Source: Bryobacterales bacterium | GTDB lineage: Bacteria > Acidobacteriota > Terriglobia > Bryobacterales > Bryobacteraceae | Length of the DNA: 33,434 nucleotides | Assembly (NCBI GenBank): GCA_020847975.1 | Contig: JADLBD010000005.1 | Coordinates: 1-33,434, forward strand | Direction of reading: 5' to 3' | Shown here: piece after piece, positions 7,448-18,123 of the stretch | How positions within the stretch are numbered: position 1 is the first letter of the stretch | How the letters are laid out: each line of letters opens with the position of its first letter | Program-made: the position numbers and the translations under genes | Notes under the pieces: generated by a model | The model's input: the letters and a program-made list of their open reading frames with translations, nothing else | What the model was told of the DNA's origin: nothing | Database searches by the model: none

Positions 7448-9407
7448 TCGTCCCCCAGACTCCCTCCATGTCGAGGATCAGGCCCACCCGGCCGTCGCCA
7501 AGAATGGCTCCGCCGGCGATGCCGCGTACTTCGCCAATCCCTTCCCCCAGACTCTTGATGACCACTTCCTGTTTCCCCACCAGATCATCCACCATCAGAC
7601 AAAACGCCTGACCCTCGGTTTCCGCGACAATGAGCAGAGCCTGGCAGGGGTCCTTCGTGCGGGGAACGATGCCGAACCTCTTGTACAGCCGCACGACAGG
7701 CAGCAGCCGCCCGCGCACGAGCGCCATTTCCTGGCGGTCCTGGACGGTGAAGATCGAGTCCGAAGCCGGGCGGAACATCTCCCGCACGGCGAACAGCGGC
7801 ACGATGTAGCGGTGCCGGCCCACCGTCACCACCAGCCCGTCAATGATGGCCAGGGTCAGCGGCAGCTTCATCAGGAACGTAGTCCCTTCCCCGGCGCGCG
7901 AATGGATCTCGATCCGCCCGCGGAGTTTCTCCACTTGTTTGCGAACCACATCCATCCCCACGCCGCGTCCGGAAATATCGGTGACCGCGTCAGCCGTCGA
8001 GAAACCGGGTTCCATGATCAGCCGGAAAATATCGGCTTCCGAAAGATGACCGCCATCCTCAATCAACGCCCGCTGCCGGGCCTTGGCGAGGATTTTCTCC
8101 TTGTTCAGCCCCTTGCCGTCGTCAGCCACCTCGACGGCGATTTGCCCCGCCTGGTGATAGGCAGCAAGCGTGATCCTGGCCTTGGCATTCTTGCCGGCCG
8201 CCTCCCGCTCTCCGGGTGTCTCCACGCCGTGGTCGATGGAGTTGCGCACCATGTGCATCAGCGGATCGGCCAGTTCCTCGGCAATGGTCTTGTCCAGTTC
8301 GATATCGCCGCCGCGCGTGACAAGTTCCACCTGCTTGCCCGTCTTGCGTGACAGATCGCGAATGAGCCGGGCGGTGCGCTGGAAGAGCTGCCCCACGGGA
8401 ACCATGCGCATCGCCATGGCGGTCTTCTGCACTTCGCTGGTGATTCGCTCGAGTTGCGCGAAATCGCGGTGCAGACATGGATCGGCAATGGCGGCCAGCG
8501 CCTGGTTGTGGCGGAGGATGGACTGGGCGATCACCATCTCTCCCACCATGTCCACGAGGTAATCGAGTTTGGCGGTGTCCACGCGGACACGAAAGACATC
8601 CGCCCCCTGGCGCTTCGCCTTGTCCTCCGGCGGCGGCGCGGCGGCCGGCTCGGCCGGGGAAGGTTCCGCCGGAGCCGCCGCAGCGGCAGCGGAGGGCTCC
8701 GCCATCAAAGCCCGCACCTTCCCGAGCAGACGATCATGTCCTTCGCGCCGCTGGCAGTTCCCGCTCGATTCCACCGCGGCGATCCCCTTACTGAGGGAAT
8801 CCACGCTTTCGAGAATCACGTCAATGACGGCGGGAGTTACCGCAAGCTTCCCATCCCGCGCCAGGTTGAGGGCGGTTTCCACCTCGTGCGCCACTTCCTG
8901 AATGGCGGGAAATTCCAGGAATCCCGCCACACCCTTGATGGTGTGGAATCCGCGAAAAATGGAATGAATGGCCTCCGCGTTCGCGGGGTCCCGCTCGAGG
9001 GTGAGCAGGCGCTGCTCGATCGAGGATAGATGCTCGCGCGACTCGAGAATAAAATCGGCGATGATCTCCGGATCGTGCGCGAGCGAGTTGACAGGCGGCC
9101 GCTCCGGCTCCGAAGCAGGCGCGGGAGCCGCGAACTGCGCATCCTCCAAAGCTTGCTGGATGCGTGCCAGCCCATCCCGAAGGCGATCCGCGAGGCCCTC
9201 CTTTTCCTCGCCGGTGGAATGCAGTTGGCGCGCTACATCGGCTACCTCCCCGTAGCCGGCCTCCCGCGCCTGGAGGGTAAGCTCCGCCAGCAAGGCGAAG
9301 AACTGGTCCGAACCGCTTTCCACCCCCGCGGCATTACTGATCAGCAGCCGGGTGGTGAGTTCATCAATACGCTCCCTCAGTAGGGATTCTGCTTCCGGAT
9401 TTGGCAT
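7434..9407 (-). CDS. cheA: CheA chemotaxis histidine kinase, apparently without a P2 domain
   Basis: CheA autophosphorylates on receptor command and passes phosphate to CheY and CheB. The 657-residue protein has a helical N-terminal stretch of about 95 residues and an Hpt (P1) domain at about 113-215 with the phospho-His155 in GFHTIKGVAGF. An Ala/Pro-rich linker lies at about 236-265 and the dimerisation helices at about 270-335. The ATPase domain carries the N box HMVRNSIDHG (385-394), G1 DDGKG (429-433) and G2 GRGVGMD (480-486). A CheW-like P5 domain occupies about 515-650. No separate P2 docking domain can be placed in the short linker, so docking of CheY/CheB may differ. The N-terminal stretch before P1 is not assigned to a family. 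Confidence 0.95.
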   Translation of the reverse strand: MPNPEAESLLRERIDELTTRLLISNAAGVESGSDQFFALLAELTLQAREAGYGEVADVARQLHSTGEEKEGLADRLRDGLARIQQALEDAQFAAPAPASEPERPPVNSLAHDPEIIADFILESREHLSSIEQRLLTLERDPANAEAIHSIFRGFHTIKGVAGFLEFPAIQEVAHEVETALNLARDGKLAVTPAVIDVILESVDSLSKGIAAVESSGNCQRREGHDRLLGKVRALMAEPSAAAAAAPAEPSPAEPAAAPPPEDKAKRQGADVFRVRVDTAKLDYLVDMVGEMVIAQSILRHNQALAAIADPCLHRDFAQLERITSEVQKTAMAMRMVPVGQLFQRTARLIRDLSRKTGKQVELVTRGGDIELDKTIAEELADPLMHMVRNSIDHGVETPGEREAAGKNAKARITLAAYHQAGQIAVEVADDGKGLNKEKILAKARQRALIEDGGHLSEADIFRLIMEPGFSTADAVTDISGRGVGMDVVRKQVEKLRGRIEIHSRAGEGTTFLMKLPLTLAIIDGLVVTVGRHRYIVPLFAVREMFRPASDSIFTVQDRQEMALVRGRLLPVVRLYKRFGIVPRTKDPCQALLIVAETEGQAFCLMVDDLVGKQEVVIKSLGEGIGEVRGIAGGAILGDGRVGLILDMEGVWGTNAAA

Positions 9408-9473
9408 AGGTCAGGCCTGATGTAAAGAACCTTGGGGCGGGAATCGACCTCCCACCCCGGCGGATGATGAGGA

Positions 9474-11111
9474 TTAGAACTCCTTGAATTGCTCATCCAG
9501 GGGAAATGGATGATCCTTCGGGGAGGCGCCGGCGTGAGCCGGTTCGCTTGCCGCGAAGCTGCGAACCGGAGCCACTGCCTTGCGCGCCGTGGAATTTGCG
9601 CCCGGTTCCCCGTGCCGTTGCCCCGGTCTTGCGCCCGGCCCGCCCGCGCGGCGATGGAGTCTCTGCGCGCCGGCGCCGGCCGCGCCCCCCACCATGGCCG
9701 CGAGTTTTTCGACGACATCCTTCAATGTCTCGGACTGCGCGTTCAACTCTTCAGCCGCGGAAGCGCTTTCTTCGGCGTTGGCCGCGGTCTTCTGGGTCAC
9801 CTGTTCCATCTGGATGATCGCCTTGCCGATCTGCTCGATGCCCCGGGCCTGTTCCTGGCTTCCGAGGTTCACTTCGTCGACGAGGGTTTTCACCTTGGAG
9901 GCCTCCTCCGTGATGGCGCGGATCATGGTGGCCACCTGGTCCACTTTGGCTTTGCCGTCATTCGACTTCGTGATGGACTCTTCTATCAGCGATGCGGTGT
10001 CCTTGGCCGCCTGGGCGCAGCGCTGGGCGAGGTTCCGCACCTCGTCGGCCACTACCGCAAAGCCCATCCCCGCCTCGCCGGCGCGCGCCGCTTCCACCGC
10101 CGCGTTCAACGCGAGTATGTTCGTCTGGAAGGCAATTTCATCAATCACCTTGATGATCTTCGAGATCTTGTCGCTCTGCGTGTTGATCTCCGCCATCGCC
10201 ACCACGGAGTGGTCGAGCGACACGTTGGCCTGAACGAACTTGCTCTGCGATTGCGTCATGAGGTCCGCGGCGCCGCGCGAGTTTTCGCTGTTCTTGCGCG
10301 CCATCGAGTTGATCTCCTCGCTCGATGCCGAAGTCTCCTCGAGCGAGGCGGCCTGCTCGGAGGAACCCTGCGCCAGGGACTGGCTCGAGGCCGAGACTTG
10401 CGCCGCGGCGCTGGCCACCTGCTCCGCCCCTTCGGAAAGCTCGGAAACCGCCTGCGTGAGGTTCTTGTCGATCATGCGCACCACGAACAACGCGATTGCA
10501 GCCACAAGCAGGGAAAGGCTGATGAACAGCACCACCAGCCATCGGGCTGTGCCCTGCGTTGCGGCGGCGCGTTCCTCGGATGCCTTGGCGATCCGGAACT
10601 GGACCGCCGTCAAATTCTCGGCGGCTTTCTTCTGTTCATCGGTCAGTGGCAAGATCCGATCGTCGTGAACCTTCATCGCCAACTCCATCTGGCCCGACTC
10701 GATGTGGCGCATCATCGCCTCGTGTTGCGGCGTCCAGGCCGCGTCCGCGCGCTCGATTGCCTCCACTGCCTGCCTGGCTTCCTCGACGTAAATCAACGGC
10801 TTGACCTCCGAGATCGCCTTTGCAACGGCCGCCTTCGCTCTTTCGTATGCCTTTAAGTTTTCCGCCTGCTTTTCGCGGTCCTTTGTGTAGGTGCGCACCA
10901 GTACGGCATTTTCCATGGCCAGCATTTCCGAGACACTGGTATTTAGCTGTCCCGCCAGAGCGATCTTCCTCGCTTCTTTCTTATAAGCCGATTCCAGCGC
11001 GTCGTTGAGGCTGCTCAATCCGCTGAGCGAGACGTAGCTCAGCCCCAGCACGAAGGCAACGAGCGCTCCCAGGCTGAGAAGCAGTTTCTTGCTGATTGTC
11101 ATTTGCGACAT
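9474..11111 (-). CDS. Methyl-accepting chemotaxis protein, apparently lacking HAMP
   Basis: This is the operon's chemoreceptor, 545 residues long. It has TM1 at about residues 9-30, a periplasmic four-helix-bundle-like sensor at about 31-188 and TM2 at 191-212. The cytoplasmic signalling hairpin has its highly conserved tip at about 325-365 ([20 protein letters not shown] then [13 protein letters not shown]). The signalling helices begin within a few residues of TM2, leaving no room for a normal HAMP domain. The C-terminus has a Gly/Pro/Ala-rich tail of about 70 residues ending DEQFKEF, a possible tether for CheR or CheB. A good Shine-Dalgarno (GGGAG) lies 10 nt before the ATG. The ligand cannot be inferred. 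Confidence 0.94.
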   Translation of the reverse strand: MSQMTISKKLLLSLGALVAFVLGLSYVSLSGLSSLNDALESAYKKEARKIALAGQLNTSVSEMLAMENAVLVRTYTKDREKQAENLKAYERAKAAVAKAISEVKPLIYVEEARQAVEAIERADAAWTPQHEAMMRHIESGQMELAMKVHDDRILPLTDEQKKAAENLTAVQFRIAKASEERAAATQGTARWLVVLFISLSLLVAAIALFVVRMIDKNLTQAVSELSEGAEQVASAAAQVSASSQSLAQGSSEQAASLEETSASSEEINSMARKNSENSRGAADLMTQSQSKFVQANVSLDHSVVAMAEINTQSDKISKIIKVIDEIAFQTNILALNAAVEAARAGEAGMGFAVVADEVRNLAQRCAQAAKDTASLIEESITKSNDGKAKVDQVATMIRAITEEASKVKTLVDEVNLGSQEQARGIEQIGKAIIQMEQVTQKTAANAEESASAAEELNAQSETLKDVVEKLAAMVGGAAGAGAQRLHRRAGGPGARPGQRHGEPGANSTARKAVAPVRSFAASEPAHAGASPKDHPFPLDEQFKEF

Positions 11112-11135
11112 GATTCGTGTTCTCCCTCTTGCTCC

Positions 11136-11660
11136 TCAGCGCACCAGCGCGTTCAGCGAGTGCAGGTCCTGACTCGACAGCACCTGGTCGATCTCGAGGA
11201 GGATTTTTACTTTGCCCTTCACTTTTGCCACGCCCAACAAATACGGCGTCGCCGTTCCGTCACCGAAGTCCGGCATGTCTTCGATGTCGGCCCCTGAAAC
11301 ATTCAATACCTCCGCCACGCCATCCACCACGATGCCGGTGAGCATGGTTGCGGCCTGCTGGCTCTCCGAACGCACCTGAACCACAATGATGCAGGTGCGC
11401 TGCGTATAATCCTGCTCCGCCAGACCGAACTTCAGCCGCAAGTCCACTACGGGAATTACTTTGCCGCGGAGATTAATCACACCTTTGACGTGGGCCGGCG
11501 TCTGCGGCACGGCCGTAATGTCCTGGATGCCCATGATTTCCCGGACCTTCAGAACCCGAATTCCGAATTCTTCCCGGCCGAGTTGAAAGACCAGATACTT
11601 GCCGGCGCGGTCCTCAACCCTGGAGGCCCCGGGCTCGCGCTCGAGTAGTGTCGCTTCCAT
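11136..11660 (-). CDS. cheW: CheW coupling protein
   Basis: CheW bridges receptors and CheA in signalling arrays. The 174-residue protein has a short variable N-terminus. The CheW fold then reads YLVFQLGREEFGIRVLKVRE, the VPQTPAHVKGVINLRGKVIP core that contacts CheA and receptors, and a C-terminal VKGKVKILLEIDQVL strand. The start has an excellent ribosome binding site (AAAGGAG five bases before the ATG). It is the first gene of the operon, followed after 24 bp by the receptor. The operon promoter should lie in the 158-bp gap shared with the divergent DinB gene. I could not pick out a convincing sigma-70, sigma-28 or sigma-54 promoter there. Confidence 0.95.
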   Translation of the reverse strand: MEATLLEREPGASRVEDRAGKYLVFQLGREEFGIRVLKVREIMGIQDITAVPQTPAHVKGVINLRGKVIPVVDLRLKFGLAEQDYTQRTCIIVVQVRSESQQAATMLTGIVVDGVAEVLNVSGADIEDMPDFGDGTATPYLLGVAKVKGKVKILLEIDQVLSSQDLHSLNALVR

Positions 11661-11818
11661 ACGACTCCTTTCGGTAACTTTTTCCCCGCGCCGCCCCTCT
11701 CACCGCCCAGGGCCATCGGGAGTGGGTGATGAGAATCACACGCTTCCGGCCCTACTATTGCTGCATATCGGAGGTGTTCCGCGAACTGTGAACTGGATTC
11801 TGTTGCTACCTTGGATAA

Positions 11819-12310
11819 ATGACAGAACCCTGGTTGTCCGGAAGCCTCACCCATCTCCACCCCGTCCCGCGGGCCGTGCTGCATTGCTTCGAACAAGCCC
11901 GCGCCGACCTCGCCCACTGGACCGAGGGCCTCTCCCCCGAGCAACTCTGGGCGCGCCCCTTCGGCCTCGGACCCGCCGGATTCCATATCCGTCACGCCGC
12001 GCGGAGCATCGACCGCCTCTTCACCTATGCCCAGGGACGCCTCCTCGACGAAGCGCAAATGTCCGCTCTCGCCGCGGAAATGGACGCCGGAGCCTCGCGC
12101 GAGGAGTTGCTCGATGAGCTCGGGCGCGTCCTCGGCCGCGTCAGCGAACAACTCCGCGCACTCGACCCCGCCGCGCTCCAGGAATCGAGAGGGGTCGGGA
12201 GAAAGCAACTCCCCACGACCGTCACCGGGCTCCTCATCCATATTGCGGAGCACACGCAACGCCACGTCGGAGAGGCCATCGTCACGGTCCGCGTGCTCAA
12301 GGCTCTATGA
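11819..12310 (+). CDS. DinB-superfamily protein
   Basis: This 163-residue four-helix-bundle protein belongs to the DinB/YfiT-like metalloenzyme group. The expected metal-ligand histidines are visible: His59 in GFHIRHAARSIDRL, and His145 and His149 in the late helix HIAEHTQRHVGEA. The opening helix (LHCFEQARADLAHWTEGLSPEQLWARP) is typical of the uncharacterised DinB proteins common in Acidobacteria and Firmicutes. Members include thiol-dependent transferases such as bacillithiol S-transferases, but this protein's substrate is unknown. It is divergent from cheW and lies 37 bp upstream of aceE on the same strand, so it may share that transcript. Only a weak ribosome binding site (GGA) is seen before the ATG. 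Confidence 0.85.
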   Translation: MTEPWLSGSLTHLHPVPRAVLHCFEQARADLAHWTEGLSPEQLWARPFGLGPAGFHIRHAARSIDRLFTYAQGRLLDEAQMSALAAEMDAGASREELLDELGRVLGRVSEQLRALDPAALQESRGVGRKQLPTTVTGLLIHIAEHTQRHVGEAIVTVRVLKAL

Positions 12311-12347
12311 GAGGAGCATGTTATTTTGAATAGAGACCCTTATAACC

Positions 12348-15049
<2,702 letters not shown>

Positions 15050-15053
<4 letters not shown>

Positions 15054-15700
15054 CTTTCTTCAACCAGCGAGAGCCGGAACCACGGCGGGTGAAGCCGCAC
15101 GCGCGGCCCCCGCAACCCGGCTCTCCGCGCCAGCGCGGCCAGTTCTTCTTTGCGAAATCCCGCCGCCACCGACACAGGCCCGTCATGCAGCGTGATCTCA
15201 TGCCAGCCGAACAGCCAGCGGGTTGCGGGCAGGAAGGCTTTGGCCAGGGGATGACGTTCCAGATCCACCGCCACGACCGCTTTCCGGGCAGCGGCATGCA
15301 TCCCGCCGAGCAGCTCCACCACCGCGTCGTCCTCGAAGTGATGCAGGAACAGACTGGAAAACACGACGTCAAAGCTCGCGGGGCCGAACGGCAGGTGAAA
15401 GGCATCGGCAAGCAGTTTGGGCGAACCGGCGTCGCGCAGGTTGCGGGCATTCCGGTCGATCGAGACTACCACGGCACGGGGAAAAGTTTCGAGCAGCGCC
15501 CGCCCCATGTCGCCGGAAGCGGCGCCTACATCGAGCATTGTGAAGGCATCGGCTGGAGTGTACCACTGCCTCATCAGCCGGCGGAGAATCGCATAACCGC
15601 CCAGCCGGCGATTGATGTGTCGCAGGTCCTCGAGATTGCCCCCCGCCTCCTCGTCGCCCGCGGTATCCAGAAATTCCGCTTGAATCCTGCGGATACCCAT
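15050..15700 (-). CDS. Class I SAM-dependent methyltransferase
   Basis: This is a 216-residue Rossmann-fold methyltransferase. SAM-binding motif I is LDVGAASGD at residues 56-64. An acidic loop follows in VVSIDRNARN, motif II-like FDVVFSSLFLHHF follows after about 50 residues, and a late FRKEELAALARRAGL helix is seen. The substrate cannot be predicted; similar proteins methylate small molecules, quinones or polyketide-like products, and no pathway partner is adjacent. The start codon lies only 15 bp from the divergent thymidine kinase start, so each promoter must lie within the other gene's 5' coding region. The stop shares a CTAG with the aceE stop. There is no signal peptide or membrane segment. 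Confidence 0.85.
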
Positions 15701-15715
15701 AACAGCTATGTTAAG

Positions 15716-16336
15716 ATGCCCCGAGTGGATGTAGTTACGGGTAACCTCGGATGGATCGAAGTAGTATGCGGTCCGATGTTTTCAGGCAAGAGTGAAGAGC
15801 TGATCCGGCGGCTGCGGCGCGCCATGATCGCCAGAAAGCGCGTGCAGGCTTTCAAGCCGGTGGTGGACACACGCTACTCTGAGGACGAGATCGTCTCGCA
15901 CGCCGATTCGCGATTGAAAGCGGAGGTGGTTTCGAGCGCCAGGGAGATCCTCGAGCGCATGGACTGGCGCACGCAGGTAATCGGCATCGATGAATCGAAT
16001 TTTTTCGGCAAAGATCTGGTGGACGTCGCCAGCCAGTTGGCCGACAGCGGCAAACAGGTCATCATCGGCGGACTCGACACCGACTACATGGGGAGGCCGT
16101 TCCATCCCATGCCGGACCTGCTTTGCATGGCCGAGTCGATTACGAAGACTCTGGCGATCTGTATGCGCTGCGGCAATCCCGCCAAGCACACGCAGCGGCT
16201 GGTGGAAAACGACGACCTCATTGTCGTGGGCGCGGCCGGAATCTATGAAGCCCGCTGCCGGAGATGCTTCGAGCCGGGCATCCCGAAACAGGAGTATCTC
16301 GATTTCGCCCGTCCCCTGCTCCGTGAAAAAGCGTAA
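15716..16336 (+). CDS. tdk: Thymidine kinase (TK1-like, type II)
   Basis: This enzyme phosphorylates thymidine to dTMP in the salvage pathway. The 206-residue protein begins MPRVDVVTGNLGWIEVVCGP and has the P-loop GPMFSGKS at residues 19-26. The catalytic acid is Glu93 in IGIDESNFFG. The structural zinc ligands are Cys149/Cys152 (CMRC) and Cys181/Cys184 (CRRC). The lasso-region segment GLDTDYMGRPFHPMPDL is typical. The catalytic segment reads DESNFF where most family members have DE-x-Q-F-F, so Gln is replaced by Asn. The start is the first in-frame ATG before the conserved core; the open frame upstream is an antisense shadow of the methyltransferase. There is no good Shine-Dalgarno. Confidence 0.95.
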   Translation: MPRVDVVTGNLGWIEVVCGPMFSGKSEELIRRLRRAMIARKRVQAFKPVVDTRYSEDEIVSHADSRLKAEVVSSAREILERMDWRTQVIGIDESNFFGKDLVDVASQLADSGKQVIIGGLDTDYMGRPFHPMPDLLCMAESITKTLAICMRCGNPAKHTQRLVENDDLIVVGAAGIYEARCRRCFEPGIPKQEYLDFARPLLREKA

Positions 16337-16417
16337 CCGGGGGTTGAGAACTGCCGTCTACCGAATTGATTACAATGAGGAAGTTGTTTCCCCATTTCAG
16401 CAACCAAGGAGTGAACC

Positions 16418-17302
16418 GTGAGTGAGCATGGCACGATGAACTATGGAGCACCCTCCGGCGGGTCGAACGTGAAAGTCGCCATTCTGTTCGGCGCTGTCCT
16501 CGCTTTGCTCGCCGCCAACGTGTATTTATTCCTTCAACTGGACCATGTCCGCACGGACATGACCCAGATGAAGGAGTCGCTGCAAACGGAGATCGCCAAC
16601 CTGCGCGAAGCCTCCTCGGTAACCGCACAGACCAATCGCAAAGCCGCCGAAAGCCTGCGCGACGAGTTGGAAACCGCCCGCCGTCAGGCGGCGATGGCAG
16701 TGGGGCAGGCCAAAACCGACGCGGAAGCGAAAGTGGCCGACTTGCATAAGCGGATCGAGGCGGAGCGCCAGAAGTCCGCGCAGGCGCAACAGGCCCTCAA
16801 GAGTGAAATCACGGAGGTGAAGAAGGACGCCTCCGAAGTGAAAGGCAAAGTGGAGGATGTCAACAAGGAAGTGGGAGTAGTCAAGGGCGATGTCGCCTCC
16901 ACCAAATCGGAGTTGGACAAGACGATCGCCGAACTCAAGAGCGTGCGCGGGGACATGGGAGTGCAGAGCGGCCTCATTGCCACCAACGGGAAGGAACTTT
17001 CCGCCCTCAGAGCGCTCGGCGAGCGCAATTACTTCGAGTTCAAGCTGCCAAAGACGAAGTCTCCGCAGAAGGTAGGGGACATCTCCATGCAGTTGAAGAA
17101 GACCGATCAGAAGAGGAACCGCTTCACCCTTGACGTTTGGGCGGACGACAAGAAGACCGAGAAGAAGGACAAGAACATCAACGAACCTGTCCAGTTCTAC
17201 ACCTCGAAGGCCAAGATCCCGTATGAGATTGTGGTGAACGAAGTGAAGAAGGATCTTATTGTGGGCTATCTGGCGACGCCGAAAGTGACCACGGCCCGAT
17301 AA
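16418..17302 (+). CDS. Membrane-anchored coiled-coil protein of unknown function
   Basis: I do not recognise a named family. The 294-residue protein starts at GTG with an excellent AAGGAG ribosome binding site six bases upstream. It has a short polar N-terminus, one transmembrane helix at about residues 18-40, then a long charged Ala/Lys/Glu-rich coiled coil at about 42-190. The coil includes repeated tEvKkDaseVKgKVedVnkEvgvVKgDv-type heptads. A C-terminal globular region of about 95 residues begins ERNYFEFKLPKTKSPQKVGD and includes many beta-prone segments. Topology suggests an inner-membrane anchor with the coiled coil and the C-domain in the periplasm. It ends 10 bp from the converging VWA gene. 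A structural, LPS- or cell-envelope-linking role is only a guess. Confidence 0.75.
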   Translation: MSEHGTMNYGAPSGGSNVKVAILFGAVLALLAANVYLFLQLDHVRTDMTQMKESLQTEIANLREASSVTAQTNRKAAESLRDELETARRQAAMAVGQAKTDAEAKVADLHKRIEAERQKSAQAQQALKSEITEVKKDASEVKGKVEDVNKEVGVVKGDVASTKSELDKTIAELKSVRGDMGVQSGLIATNGKELSALRALGERNYFEFKLPKTKSPQKVGDISMQLKKTDQKRNRFTLDVWADDKKTEKKDKNINEPVQFYTSKAKIPYEIVVNEVKKDLIVGYLATPKVTTAR

Positions 17303-17312
17303 GCGTTACCGT

Positions 17313-18104
17313 TCAGTCAAGGGGCAAAGCGGATACTTGCAACTTCTCGCGTCCCTTCACTTGCACCTTCACCTTCTCCATCAGCCCGAGGTTTCCAGGT
17401 AACGTGAGCGTATAGTAGCCACGCACGACATCGAAAATCTTCGCCGGCGGCGCTTTGCCGGATTTGCGGAAGTCGCGCAGTTGGAAAGAGGCGCCGCCGG
17501 TCTGCTGCGCCAGCTTTTCGAACATCGATTTTCCGGAGCCCGCCACGTAAACCGGATAGATCGATATCGACTTCTTCCGCGCCAGGCGCGCCACTTCGCG
17601 CTCGCCGGCGCGGCTGTGACCCTCGAGCCCGGTGGTGACCAGCAGGATCACCTTGCGGAATACGGCGTGTTCGAAGCCCTGGTCCAGCGCAACAAATAGA
17701 GCATCGAGCACGTTCGGGCTGTTGCCGTAGCGGATCTTGGACAACGCGGCGGAGAGGAGTTGTTTGCTCGAGGTGAAATCCTGAATCATTTCCGTGGAGG
17801 TGTCAAACGAGACCACGGCCATTTGCTCCTTTTCCTCCAACTGGCTGACGAAGCTCGAAGCCACCGGCTGCACCATTTCGCCCACCGCGCTCGAATCCAC
17901 CAGCAGCATGACATCCACCGGCTTGCGGCTGAACTCGGAGGCATCCACGCGGCGTTCGGTCTTGTCTTCAATAACGGTGAAGTCCTTCGCCTCCAAGCCC
18001 AATACGGGCTCCCCGGTCTTCTGTTCCGCCACGGTGACCAGGATGCGCAGCGCTCCCTGCGCCAGGAGCGCGGAGCCAAGCAGGATGGCGGCCAGGCGTT
18101 TCAT
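17313..18104 (-). CDS. Secreted VWA-domain protein of the Acidobacteria VWFA-related type
   Basis: This 263-residue protein has a cleavable-looking signal peptide (MKRLAAILLGSALLAQGALR). It then has the segment VTVAEQKTGEPVLGLEAKDFTVIEDK, which is characteristic of the 'VWFA-related Acidobacterial domain' proteins, followed by a VWA domain. The MIDAS-like motif is D70-S-S-A-V, so the last serine of the D-x-S-x-S motif is missing. A matching KVILLVTTGLEGHSR strand follows. Family members are periplasmic or surface proteins of unknown function, probably protein-binding. It lies 19 bp downstream of the RND adaptor on the same strand and probably shares its transcript. Metal-dependent ligand binding may be weak or lost. 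Confidence 0.85.
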   Translation of the reverse strand: MKRLAAILLGSALLAQGALRILVTVAEQKTGEPVLGLEAKDFTVIEDKTERRVDASEFSRKPVDVMLLVDSSAVGEMVQPVASSFVSQLEEKEQMAVVSFDTSTEMIQDFTSSKQLLSAALSKIRYGNSPNVLDALFVALDQGFEHAVFRKVILLVTTGLEGHSRAGEREVARLARKKSISIYPVYVAGSGKSMFEKLAQQTGGASFQLRDFRKSGKAPPAKIFDVVRGYYTLTLPGNLGLMEKVKVQVKGREKLQVSALPLD

Positions 18105-18123
18105 CCCAGAGCCTCTTGTGCCC

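Noticed and set aside
16341..16380. Promoter candidate TTGAGA ... TACAAT upstream of the coiled-coil gene.
   Set aside because: The spacer would be 21 bp, too long for a confident sigma-70 assignment.
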